Shown: piece after piece, positions 16,791-24,986 of the stretch | Position numbering within the stretch: the first letter of the stretch is position 1 | Layout: every line of letters starts with the position of its first letter | DNA from: Butyrivibrio sp. UBA3740 | GTDB taxonomy: Bacteria > Bacillota > Clostridia > Lachnospirales > Lachnospiraceae | Assembly: GCA_002372465.1 (NCBI GenBank) | Contig: DFGW01000022.1 | Location: 1 to 30,898, forward strand | Reading direction: 5' to 3' | Length of the DNA: 30,898 nucleotides | The notes under the pieces: model-generated | Database searches by the model: none | Told to the model about the DNA's origin: nothing | What the model saw: the letters and a program-made list of their open reading frames with translations, nothing else | Program-made: the position numbers and the translations under genes

Positions 16791-18266
16791 TCATTCGAAG
16801 CAACTGTCAAGATAATCGAAGATCTGGTAGGAACAGGCCAGCTGGAATCTGGTCTTGTTGTCCTCCAGGGAAATTCCGCAAAGATCCTCGATCTTTTTCT
16901 TCCTGTAGTTAAAGGTGTTTCTATGTAAAAAGAGAGTGTCGGCTGCCTCTGTAGGGCTGTAGCCACAGGCGATAAAGGTGCGCAGGGTCTCGAAAAGAGA
17001 TGCCTGCTTCTCTTCGTCGTAGTTGCGAAGGGTGGTAAGGGCAGGATGGGCTATGTTCTTGAGCTGGTGCCTGTCCTTAACATTCTCTATAAGAAGGTAG
17101 AAGGCATAGTCCCTGAACATCAAGACCGGATTGGGCTCATTGAGCTTCTGGGCAAGATGCACAACGGACTGGGCCTGTTCAAAGTAATCAGGGAACCTGA
17201 TGGGATCATGGAAAAGATCTGAAACCCCGGCTACCAGGTGCTGGTCGATGCAAAATGCACTGAACTTCTCCACAAGGTCCGGGTCCTTGAGCATGTCATT
17301 GTCTGCTATTATGATGAGTCCTTCCCTGTAGATCAGGTAAGGGAAGTTTGGCTGATAGGACTGGAGCTTTGGAAGAAGAGTATTGTGAAGATATCTCTCT
17401 CCGAGGTACTGGTAGGAGCGAAGGACAACCACTCGCATGTTGGCAGGGAAGGTAAGTCCGCTGGTCTGAAGCCTTGACTTGGCCTGGGAATCAGTCATTC
17501 CCGACAGCAAATCTCCTAAGATTCCGCCATAGAGATAGGTGTTAACGTCGGTGCTCAGCTGCTCCTTGCGGATGATGTCAGAGTAGATGCGACTGATGGT
17601 GGAGATGATGTCGTAGTCCTGGTTCTTGAAATCATCAGTTCGCCTTATCATAAACACATTGCCAACATACTTGCCTCCCACATGGATCCTGTTGGAGAGG
17701 TAATAAAGAGCCTTGTTCTTGCAGTAGTAAACCGAAGGAATGTCGGTGGAACCCTGTCTGCTCATCTTGGAGCGGTTTCTGATGTGCTCCATGAAATCAA
17801 AATCACAGAATCCGTTTTTGACAGCTTCCTGCCACACGGAGTTATCTATTACGGGCTCTGAACTTGCCAGAATACGCCCGCTGATATCTAGGACAGCGAT
17901 AAAATGTCCGTTGTCCCTGGCATAGTCGTTGAGAAATGACTGTATGCTCTCGCCGGCATACATATTCTTTAAAAGTCGCAGGTAAGCCCTCTCTGCGGCG
18001 CTTTCCTTCTTAAGGCTCTGGTGGATCTCGTGGAAAAGACCTGTGAGCTTATCACGGTCAGCCACAAGAAAAGAGATGTGGGCATCCTGCACAAAAGAGC
18101 TGTCAGATTCATCTGCCAGATAGAGAGTGTCAGCAGAAAGATCCTCTGCATCGCCTGCAGTCTTATCCCAGAAATCCACATCACGAATAGTGGCATTATC
18201 ACTGATGTTACAGACTTTAATGCACTTTTCTTTTTCGAGGATTTTCTTTACTTCAACACCATTCAT
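16791..18266 (-). CDS. PucR/CdaR-type transcriptional regulator
   Basis: A 491-residue cytoplasmic regulator. The C-terminal 60 residues carry the HTH_30 helix-turn-helix of the PucR/CdaR family (FIACGYSPTEAADTLFLHRN, then TFNYRKKKIEDL). The middle (about 125-260) looks like a GAF-type sensor and about 260-400 like the degenerate nucleotide-cyclase-like domain seen in CdaR relatives. Members of this family usually activate neighbouring catabolic genes. Start: ATG 18266 has GGAGG eight bases upstream; a GTG at 18281 overlaps that site. The gene is divergent from the esterase gene, and a palindrome inside its own promoter suggests autoregulation. Confidence 0.88.
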   Translation of the reverse strand: MNGVEVKKILEKEKCIKVCNISDNATIRDVDFWDKTAGDAEDLSADTLYLADESDSSFVQDAHISFLVADRDKLTGLFHEIHQSLKKESAAERAYLRLLKNMYAGESIQSFLNDYARDNGHFIAVLDISGRILASSEPVIDNSVWQEAVKNGFCDFDFMEHIRNRSKMSRQGSTDIPSVYYCKNKALYYLSNRIHVGGKYVGNVFMIRRTDDFKNQDYDIISTISRIYSDIIRKEQLSTDVNTYLYGGILGDLLSGMTDSQAKSRLQTSGLTFPANMRVVVLRSYQYLGERYLHNTLLPKLQSYQPNFPYLIYREGLIIIADNDMLKDPDLVEKFSAFCIDQHLVAGVSDLFHDPIRFPDYFEQAQSVVHLAQKLNEPNPVLMFRDYAFYLLIENVKDRHQLKNIAHPALTTLRNYDEEKQASLFETLRTFIACGYSPTEAADTLFLHRNTFNYRKKKIEDLCGISLEDNKTRFQLACSYQIFDYLDSCFE

Positions 18267-18289
18267 AATAAATACCTCCACGAAAAAAT

Positions 18290-18318
18290 ATTATAGTGCA
18301 TGACGCACAAAAAGTGAA
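18290..18318 (-). promoter_or_regulatory. promoter of the PucR-type regulator with palindrome in the spacer
   Basis: On the minus strand TTCACT (18318-18313) and TATAAT (18295-18290) are 17 bp apart. The spacer contains GTGC-ATGAC-GCAC (18296-18308), a palindrome placed where a bound regulator would exclude RNA polymerase. The leader would be about 17 bases. Confidence 0.68.
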
Positions 18319-18341
18319 TGTTTTTTTGTGTTTGCTGTGTC

Positions 18342-18366
18342 TAACATTTACAAGAGTCCAATGTTA
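18342..18366 (+). promoter_or_regulatory. inverted repeat in the esterase promoter region
   Basis: TAACATT (18342-18348) and AATGTTA (18360-18366) form a perfect 7-bp inverted repeat with 11 bp between them, overlapping a -10-like TAAAAT (18365-18370). No good -35 box is present, which fits a promoter needing an activator. It is a candidate site for the divergent regulator. Confidence 0.45.
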
Positions 18367-18418
18367 AAATCGGGTCTATGGGGGCAGCACCTACAAAAAT
18401 TAATAAGGAGGGTTACTG

Positions 18419-21400
18419 ATGAGAAAGGTTTTGTTAAAACGCCTTTTGGGCATTGGCACAGTTATGGCCATGACTGCCACAGGGGTGTTTGGACAGATGA
18501 ACTCGATCACAGCCTTGGCTGAAGAAAGTGCTTCTGCATCGGATCTTAATGGGGAGATCCGGGAAAATGCCGTAGAGAAGGACGGCGAAAGCAGTGAAGC
18601 AAAGGACAAGGCAGAAATTGAAAAGGAAGAAGTCGCCGAAGGAGAGAGCGGCGCAAACGAAGAAAACAAGGAAGTGAAGACAGAGTCCGAGGAAAAGAAA
18701 TCCGGGTCAGGGGAAGAAAAACCAGAGGACGGCGGAAATGAAACAGGCGGCTCCGCAGATAACGGAGCAGGGACCGAGGACGAGAAGCCCGAAGCCCAGG
18801 AACAGGAAATCGAAGACGAGAAGTCAGAGCCTGAGGCCGAGAATAACGAAGAAGAGAAGGAAGAGGTAAAAGATGAAGAAACAGAGAACAAAGGAGAGGA
18901 GCCTGAGCTGATGGCCAAGGGCACCAACGAAGAAAAAGAAGAGGCAGTCATCAAATCTGTCACCGTCAATACTGAGGTGAAAAAGCTGGGTCAGTATCCT
19001 GTCAGCATGGTGGTAACCTTTGAGGATGCCCTGGCTGAGGATCTGGAGCTTACTGCAGATGATTTCACCATCAGTGCCAACAAGTCAGGGTGGCTTGCTA
19101 ACGGAATTACCGAGAGGGACATTGAAGTTGGAGTTACTTCTGTCAGCTTAAGCGACGACAGGACCAGCGTCACAATTGTTCCGGACACATTCCCTGACAG
19201 GTATTACTATGTGCCTGAGTACACTGTGACCTGTACTCTTGATGGCAATGAATATTTCTCCTTTAACAGAGAAGATGTAACTAAGACTGTCACTCCTGTG
19301 GCTGATGATTTCAGCTACGTAAGTGACGGCGGTTTTTCCTATAACATCTATGAGCCCCAGGCTGATGAAGCAGTGCCTGTGGTAGTTGTTTTCCATGGTT
19401 TTGGAGATGATGAGAATCTCTATGCCAACAGAACCGCTGTTGAATGGGCAGAGGCAGACAACCAGGCAGATCGCCCTGCATACGTGATCGCTCCGCAGTT
19501 TGGCGGATATGCATATGTGAGCGAAGCAGCCAGGATGAATGTCTATGCCAAGACCAAGTCAGTGATAGATGAGCTTATAAGCGAAGGCAAGGCAGACCCT
19601 GAGAGGATCTATATTACAGGTAAGTCCTTTGGCGGAGCAGCAGTTCTTGAGTTCAACGAAACTTACCCTGACTATAGCGCAGCATCAATCGCAATGGCTC
19701 CCGCAGTTGCCTATACAGACTATTTTGGCAATGTCACAAAGAGCGAGAACCTTGAGAAGATAAAAGATAAATCTATCTGGATAGCCCAGTGTGAGGCGGA
19801 CTCCACAGCGCCTTACCAAGGGACGGTTTCGGCTTACGAAACGCTGGAAACCCTCGGGGCAGACAATATCCTTTTCACCACCTACAGCAAGGATGAACTG
19901 GATGCCTCCGGTGCAAACGGAGATTATCACGCTGTTGAATGCATTGTTATGGATGAGAGCAGATACCCCCAGTGGCTCTTTTCCAAGGTAAGAAACAATG
20001 TAAGCAAGTCAAACCTTGATTACAGCGTGATACTTCCCGAAGGGTACTCAACCTCAGGCGCGGCCTATCCGGTTGTATATGTAATGCCCAATGACGGTCT
20101 GTCTGAGTTTTCGGAAACAGCTCTTTTGCAGCTTAAGAACACTCTTTCCGAGAGCGCCATGGACATGATCATCGTCAAGGTGAGCTTCGAGGAGGGGGAC
20201 GATCCCTACAGCGAAGTGCAGGATATCATTGCAGAGGTTGACAGCAGATACGTGACTTTGGGCGAAGCATCCTTCCGGGCAGTTATCGGCGAGGAAGTGG
20301 GCGGATACCTGGCTCATGCGCTTACCTATACAGATGGGCAAAAGAACTTTAGGAGCACTCCGGAGCTCTTTGGCCTCATGGCATCCATCAACGGAGACTA
20401 CGCAGGTGAGAGCAACACATGGCTTGAAAAGTACGGAGATATGCTCGGGCTGAGCAGGCTTAACAATTCTACTGCCCTTAAGTTTTACACATATCTTTCT
20501 GCTGCAACTGAGGATCCAAGGGCATATGCAGAAAACGGCGCCAACAGCGTGATCAAGTATTTCATCAAGAATGCATCGGCATATGGAGGATTCTATGCAG
20601 CTTATTTTGGAAACGCCGATGGATATTCACAGAACTTCTCCATCAAGAACGGTGTCTTTGATGAGACCTTTGAGAAGAAGTCTGTGGCTGAGGCGGCAGC
20701 AGGCTTTAACAGAAGAATCACTCAGAACCTTGTGACAGGATCGCTTACTCTTTCTCCCCAGTCTGCACTGGAGAGCCTTGAAGAGATAGAAGCCTCCTAC
20801 AGCATCACCGTTTCAGATAAATACAACAAGTTCTTTGGTTCCAAGAACAGCAACATGGTTGCAGAGATTGTCATGACTGATCCGGACAGCAGTGAGGTTC
20901 TTGAAAGAGTTTCCGTTGGCGAGTTCACGGTAGGAGCAGGAACAGTGACCGGCACGGTGATGATCCCAAATACTGTAAAGAACGTCAGCACATCAGTTGC
21001 GCTTGTTGTTTCTTTGCAGGGAACAGATTTTGCAGTGGATGCCCAGGACCTTGTGAGAGTCCTTGGAACAGGCACATCACCTGAAGATCAGCTGATCGAC
21101 TTTATGGGCGTATGGAAAGTTAAGGCTATCGCCAACAGCTCTTTTGCCAAAGAGGACTGGGTCGGCGCAGACGGAAAGCTTGAGCTGGGCGACTTTGGAA
21201 GCTGGGCTGACGCAACACCATGTATCACCTGGTGGAATGGAACAAACGGCGTGGAGCGAAACTTTGTGGGCTACGCCTGGTATGTAAGAGAATTTGACAT
21301 CCCGGCAGATTTCACGGTTGGCACATATCAGATGCCCATCGGATATCTGGATGAGGGAGATGTAACCTTCATAAACGGCGTTCAGATCGGACAGACCGGA

Positions 21401-23674
21401 ATGGATCCGGATACCTGGAAAATGGAGTCCGACCAGTGGGATACCTACAGGTCCTATGAGGTTAGTCCTGAGATTCTCAACTTTGGCGGAAAGAACTATG
21501 TAGCAGTTCTGGCACACAATAACTCCGGAGATGGTGGCTGGTACAAGGGTCATCCCGGCCTCTATTCACAGGCTGCCTATAACAGACTCAACAGTGCACC
21601 AAGTACTTTGGCGCCGGAAGATGCTCAAACTCTTGTTAAAAGAGCTATTGATACTCAGATAAAGGCTGTTGCAAAGGGCGACCTGAAGATGTTTGCCGAT
21701 ACGGTTTCGGCAGATTATTTCCAGTCCGGGATCAACAAGGAAAAGCTTTTGGAGACCGTAAAGAGCTATGGAAAGGGCACCGTTGTCGATACCGAAGGCA
21801 CAGTATTTGAGGCAGGAGACAACCTCTACCTCTATCAGGCCAGAAGGACCATCACTACTGAAGGCGGCGATAAGCTCAGCTTAGAGGTAAACGAATACTT
21901 CACAGTAGAGGGCAAGAAGGCTTATCTCTACGGAGAACATGACCGCTTCTATACACAGTACATCGACTCAAAGAACAGGGCGCTGGCTCTTGGAAGCGGC
22001 AGTGATACAGAGAAGGAGAGCTTCCTTGTATATCTTCCGGAAGGGTATTTTGCAAAAGAGAATGCTGACAAGCGCTACCCTGTAGCCTATATCTTCCACC
22101 AGATCAACAGCAGCAGTAACTCCTGGAAGATCGACGGAATAAATGAGTTCCTTGACAGCGGAATAGCAGCAGGACTTATCAAGAATACAATCCTGGTAAT
22201 ACCTGACAGTGTTCCCACAAGCTGGTGGCAGGGAAGCTGGGTGGATATGGTGACAGAGGATATCATTCCTTTTGTTGACGACAACTATCGTACAGTTCAG
22301 GATGCAAGATTCAGATTTACCGTTGGCGCATCCATGGGAGGTAGCGGATCCTACAACATCGGACTCAGGAACCCAAATCTCTTTTCCGGAATCATAAGCT
22401 ACTTTGGTGCCATCAACATGGGTGCAAATCCTCTGGCTCTGGCACAGGATCAGTACAAGAAGGGATACATCGATTACCTTAAGTATTACGGACAGTACTT
22501 TGTCTGTGGTAATCAGGATCTTTATAAGTTTGGAATACCTGCAATTGAGCTGGATGCTCTTTTGAGAAACGTCAAGATCGATCACTATTTCGAGCTGGAA
22601 GAGGGTGCTCATGACAGCACTTTCTATAAGCCATACGTGGTGGACAGCTTCAGTTACATGACATCAAGGATTCCTTCCGTATCGGCACAGGAGGCGGCTA
22701 GTGTCCTTGAAGTTAGCGCATCGGGCGCAAAGCTCTCCGACGGAAAGGTTACTGCAAACGTTAAGGTCAACGTTAATGGAGCTGTTTCAGATTATCTGAC
22801 AACTGTACCTGAGTCAGACTTTACAAAGGATACAAATCCTGACCTGGTTGTTCCTGTAACAGCAAGGCTTGTTAACAGTGATGGCGTGACTGTGGCAAGA
22901 AAGACAGTATACATAAACGTTGATTCACAGGTAAGTACAAGCTGTGACTTTGAGCTTGAGAGCTATGACATAGTTAAGAGCCGGGATTATACTCTGGTAG
23001 CATCAGCTAACCTTTTGGACTACCCGTCAGTTGCTGCAGTCTCCCTTAAAGGCAAGAAGCCTGCAGTAGTACCTACACCTTCCGGGGAGAATAATATCTC
23101 TTCAGGAGATGAGACTCCTGCATCTGAAGCTATGGCTGAGGCAGAGGAGTCCGGTGAAGGAAGCGGCAGCGGCAGTGCAACAGGCAATTCAACAGCTGCA
23201 GGAAACACAGCTGGTGCGGCTGGAACAACAGTCGCCAATGCAGCAGTTGCCTCTGCAAACCAGGGCGCAGCAGTAGCTACAGCGGCTCCGACAGCTACAA
23301 ATAGAGCGTCGGCAGCAGGCAGGAGCGGTGCCGGAAATCAGACAGGCAACAATGCTTCCGCTTCCGGGCAGGATGGAGCCGGGGAAGCGCAGGCCGAAGG
23401 ATCAGAGGACTCTGTAGGCACAGTTACCGGCGATCAGGCATCTGCAGAAACTATAGCGCAGGAGAATGAGCCGGTTAAACTCACTGATGGTGAAGAGGTT
23501 CAGGAAACTGAGACAGAAGGCACCAAGGTGATTGAAGATGAAGCAGCTGCCAAGGCAGCAGCTCCTGTAAATGGCAAGATGAGCACAGGCTCTGTCGCAG
23601 CGCTGGTTATCGCGCTGGCAGCACTGGCTCTCGGAGCAATATTCTTTGGAATTAGATTTTTGAACAGAAAATAA
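18419..23674 (+). CDS. giant cell-surface multi-domain esterase
   Basis: A 1751-residue surface protein. Order: signal peptide (1-34, ending TALA), acidic Glu/Lys-rich spacer (35-177), beta domain (178-297), esterase 1 (about 300-527; nucleophile S403 in GKSFGG, D461, H504), esterase-like domain 2 (about 531-767; GEEVGG replaces GxSxG, E626 in place of Ser), beta-rich region (770-890), jelly-roll domain like those of beta-galactosidases or carbohydrate-binding modules (890-1058), NTF2-like domain (1065-1180), esterase 3 (about 1185-1420; S1305 in GASMGG, D1367, H1398), beta domain (1422-1548), Ala/Gly/Thr-rich linker (1550-1715), and a C-terminal membrane helix with a basic tail (1725-1751). 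No LPxTG motif. The folds resemble feruloyl, acetyl and PHB-depolymerase-like esterases, so removal of acyl groups from plant cell-wall polymers is likely but not proven. AAGGAGGG precedes the ATG. Confidence 0.9.
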   Translation: MRKVLLKRLLGIGTVMAMTATGVFGQMNSITALAEESASASDLNGEIRENAVEKDGESSEAKDKAEIEKEEVAEGESGANEENKEVKTESEEKKSGSGEEKPEDGGNETGGSADNGAGTEDEKPEAQEQEIEDEKSEPEAENNEEEKEEVKDEETENKGEEPELMAKGTNEEKEEAVIKSVTVNTEVKKLGQYPVSMVVTFEDALAEDLELTADDFTISANKSGWLANGITERDIEVGVTSVSLSDDRTSVTIVPDTFPDRYYYVPEYTVTCTLDGNEYFSFNREDVTKTVTPVADDFSYVSDGGFSYNIYEPQADEAVPVVVVFHGFGDDENLYANRTAVEWAEADNQADRPAYVIAPQFGGYAYVSEAARMNVYAKTKSVIDELISEGKADPERIYITGKSFGGAAVLEFNETYPDYSAASIAMAPAVAYTDYFGNVTKSENLEKIKDKSIWIAQCEADSTAPYQGTVSAYETLETLGADNILFTTYSKDELDASGANGDYHAVECIVMDESRYPQWLFSKVRNNVSKSNLDYSVILPEGYSTSGAAYPVVYVMPNDGLSEFSETALLQLKNTLSESAMDMIIVKVSFEEGDDPYSEVQDIIAEVDSRYVTLGEASFRAVIGEEVGGYLAHALTYTDGQKNFRSTPELFGLMASINGDYAGESNTWLEKYGDMLGLSRLNNSTALKFYTYLSAATEDPRAYAENGANSVIKYFIKNASAYGGFYAAYFGNADGYSQNFSIKNGVFDETFEKKSVAEAAAGFNRRITQNLVTGSLTLSPQSALESLEEIEASYSITVSDKYNKFFGSKNSNMVAEIVMTDPDSSEVLERVSVGEFTVGAGTVTGTVMIPNTVKNVSTSVALVVSLQGTDFAVDAQDLVRVLGTGTSPEDQLIDFMGVWKVKAIANSSFAKEDWVGADGKLELGDFGSWADATPCITWWNGTNGVERNFVGYAWYVREFDIPADFTVGTYQMPIGYLDEGDVTFINGVQIGQTGMDPDTWKMESDQWDTYRSYEVSPEILNFGGKNYVAVLAHNNSGDGGWYKGHPGLYSQAAYNRLNSAPSTLAPEDAQTLVKRAIDTQIKAVAKGDLKMFADTVSADYFQSGINKEKLLETVKSYGKGTVVDTEGTVFEAGDNLYLYQARRTITTEGGDKLSLEVNEYFTVEGKKAYLYGEHDRFYTQYIDSKNRALALGSGSDTEKESFLVYLPEGYFAKENADKRYPVAYIFHQINSSSNSWKIDGINEFLDSGIAAGLIKNTILVIPDSVPTSWWQGSWVDMVTEDIIPFVDDNYRTVQDARFRFTVGASMGGSGSYNIGLRNPNLFSGIISYFGAINMGANPLALAQDQYKKGYIDYLKYYGQYFVCGNQDLYKFGIPAIELDALLRNVKIDHYFELEEGAHDSTFYKPYVVDSFSYMTSRIPSVSAQEAASVLEVSASGAKLSDGKVTANVKVNVNGAVSDYLTTVPESDFTKDTNPDLVVPVTARLVNSDGVTVARKTVYINVDSQVSTSCDFELESYDIVKSRDYTLVASANLLDYPSVAAVSLKGKKPAVVPTPSGENNISSGDETPASEAMAEAEESGEGSGSGSATGNSTAAGNTAGAAGTTVANAAVASANQGAAVATAAPTATNRASAAGRSGAGNQTGNNASASGQDGAGEAQAEGSEDSVGTVTGDQASAETIAQENEPVKLTDGEEVQETETEGTKVIEDEAAAKAAAPVNGKMSTGSVAALVIALAALALGAIFFGIRFLNRK

Positions 23675-23688
23675 ATTGATACCCCTGC

Positions 23689-23726
23689 ATAGGCTCCCAA
23701 GGCTGTAAAGCTTTGGGGGCCTATTT
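23689..23726 (+). terminator. terminator of the giant esterase gene
   Basis: A 16-bp stem with two G-U pairs: ATAGGCTCCCAAGGCT (23689-23704), loop GTAA, AGCTTTGGGGGCCTAT (23709-23724), followed by TT. It begins 15 bases after the stop codon. Confidence 0.85.
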
Positions 23727-23766
23727 GCTGTGCAAAATAAAGGCAATGACATATCTCTTGAGGTTA

Positions 23767-23797
23767 TGGGCCTCAGGCTCTGAATCCAGGAACAGCT
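23767..23797 (+). repeat. 31-bp inverted repeat, left copy
   Basis: This 31-bp stretch matches the reverse complement of 24610-24640 at 27 of 31 positions. The shared core ends in CAGGAACAGCT. Beyond the outer edge GGTTAT is also shared after a 2-bp offset. The copies face each other across the repeat array. Confidence 0.75.
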
Positions 23798-23822
23798 GGT
23801 GGCCTGTGCCCGGGGCCGCCTG

Positions 23823-24464
23823 CTTTTGCAAATTAATAGGGAATTCTATTTTTTTGCATACAAAAATTTGGGGTAACAGGTGATGGTAGAGCGCTTTTTG
23901 TAAAAATATCTGTGATTTCAAAAGCTTTGCATACATAAAATGCTTGTCAATCGGGGGCAACCGAAGTTGACAGAGCATTCTTTGTCAAAAAATCTGTATT
24001 GCCGTCAGTTTTGCATACAAAATGCTTGTCAACCGGGAATGCCAGGAGTTTCTTATGTCAAAAAATCTATGTTTTTGAGAGTTTGGCATACAAACCATAT
24101 GAAAAGTCCTGCACCTGAAGCCTTAGTATGTCCGCCCCATGAACGCATGATGATACTTGCTCCTTGATCCATTAGAAACATGATCAACATAGTTCACCAT
24201 AGTGTTTTCTAAATATACAGCAAATATTGAAAAAGTATTATGAAAAAATCCAACATGGAGGGCAGAAGTCAGGAGATTTTCTAAATATATGGTGCAAGTG
24301 AAGATAAACTTATAGAAAAACCATAGCTTAAGCATCATAAAGCTGGATAAATTCTAAATATATTTAAGTTGCTGAATAAAACTTATAGAAATGGCATCAT
24401 TTATCGTTGCGTGAGGGGGACTTTTCTAAATATATGCCAATGTAAGAAAAAAACTTATAGAAAG
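23823..24464. repeat. array of about nine 43-bp armed repeats with about 30-bp spacers
   Basis: Seven-base arms TTTTSTA and TASAAAA (S = G or C) alternate: left arm, 29-bp interior, right arm, spacer of about 30 bp, and again, giving a period of 72-73 bp. Subfamily 1 (repeats starting about 23823, 23896, 23980, 24053) uses TTTGT/TACAAA arms and an interior like AAAAAATCTGTG...TTTGCA. Subfamily 2 (24205, 24277, 24350, 24422) uses TTTTCTA/TAGAAA arms and an interior like AATATATG...ACTTA. Between them a degenerate repeat at 24126-24178 has a 39-bp interior. Spacers are 30 bp in most cases (41 after 23938, 26 after 24178, 29 after 24392) and mostly unique. The 41-bp spacer is itself a hairpin, and its start resembles the next spacer. 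Confidence 0.75.
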
Positions 24465-24609
24465 CCTGCTATCTACCGGAAAGATTAATGATTGCCAACC
24501 GTCCTGGCATAAGGTCTACTAATTGCCGCTGACATCTGCCATTGGCATAATTCCCGCTGTCTGTCCCCTGCTTGTGGCTTGAACAGCCGGTGCTGATATG
24601 ATTGCTCTT

Positions 24610-24640
24610 AGCTGTTCCTGAATTCGGAGCCGGAGGCCCT
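24610..24640 (-). repeat. 31-bp inverted repeat, right copy
   Basis: Reverse-complement partner of 23767-23797, 27 of 31 bases identical. Its inner edge TTAGCTGTTCC recurs inside the loop of the neighbouring nested hairpin (24725-24735). Confidence 0.75.
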
Positions 24641-24666
24641 GATAACCAGCCACCCCTTTAGGGGCT

Positions 24667-24797
24667 CGCCCTTTACTGGGGCTGGCGGAAACGCTACAAT
24701 GCTGCTGCGCGACGGTGACGCCTATTAGCTGTTCCCATCATCTTCACCGTCGGCAAGATCTGCCATGCGTTTCCACCAGGTCCAGTAAAGGGTGGCG
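24667..24797. other. GC-rich nested hairpin element
   Basis: The outer arm 24667-24694 pairs with 24767-24797 (25 of 28 bases, with a 3-base bulge): CTTTACTGG and GGAAACGC on the left face GCGTTTCC and CCAGTAAAG on the right. Inside, CGACGGTGA (24710-24718) pairs perfectly with TCACCGTCG (24744-24752). A competing stem CCAGCC (24646-24651) with GGCTGG (24680-24685) encloses CCCC-TTTA-GGGG. The GC content is well above that of the neighbouring array. It lies upstream of the predicted promoter at 24881, so it is not in that leader; it could be an independent RNA or a DNA element. Confidence 0.65.
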
Positions 24798-24880
24798 TCC
24801 GAATCTCACCAAGCTTTGATTTACACCCTGCAGTAATATTTGTTTACAAAGAAATAATACTTTTTTTTCGTTAAAACATA

Positions 24881-24919
24881 TATAATAGAAATAATAGAGT
24901 GGAAAGGTTAAAAAACCTT
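24881..24919 (+). promoter_or_regulatory. -10 box and leader hairpin before the small membrane protein and guaB
   Basis: A perfect TATAAT (24881-24886) follows an AT-rich run that has no good -35 box. Transcription would start near 24893 and give a leader of about 95 bases that contains a small hairpin AAGGTT-AAAA-AACCTT (24904-24919). I see no purine-riboswitch fold in it. Confidence 0.5.
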
Positions 24920-24986
24920 GAAAGATTGGGAAAAGTAATATAAGATAGTCGATAAAATTGAAGACTTCAGGAGGAGAAATCAGGTA

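Larger units (their letters stand above)
23675..24986. other. 1.3-kb region without a convincing gene
   Basis: After the esterase terminator this stretch contains, in order, one arm of a 31-bp inverted repeat, a repeat array of 72-73 bp period (23823-24464), a short partial direct repeat around GGCATAA and CCGCTG (about 24494-24560), the second inverted-repeat arm, a GC-rich nested hairpin (24667-24797) and the promoter and leader of the next operon. Open frames here are short, overlap on both strands, lack ribosome-binding sites and coincide with repeats, so I call none. I see no tRNA, rRNA or named riboswitch. Confidence 0.75.

Noticed and set aside
18400..18969. Ser-rich open frame on the minus strand
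   Set aside because: It is the antisense shadow of the Glu/Lys-rich spacer of the giant esterase.
23560..23674. LPxTG sortase signal at the end of the giant esterase
   Set aside because: There is a hydrophobic helix and basic tail, but no LPxTG or close variant before it.
23721..24338. Short open frames on both strands in the repeat region
   Set aside because: They overlap each other and the repeats, have no ribosome-binding sites and no recognisable protein features.
23856..24463. Tandem tRNA genes, because the unit is about 73 bp
   Set aside because: No T-loop, no anticodon stem pattern and no CCA end; the length match is coincidental.
23823..24464. CRISPR array
   Set aside because: Repeat and spacer lengths fit, but the repeats are conserved mainly in their arms, fall into two subfamilies, and no cas gene is in the window. 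Reported as an unclassified repeat array.
24887..24986. Purine riboswitch before the guaB operon
   Set aside because: The leader has only a short AAGGTT/AACCTT hairpin and no three-way junction.
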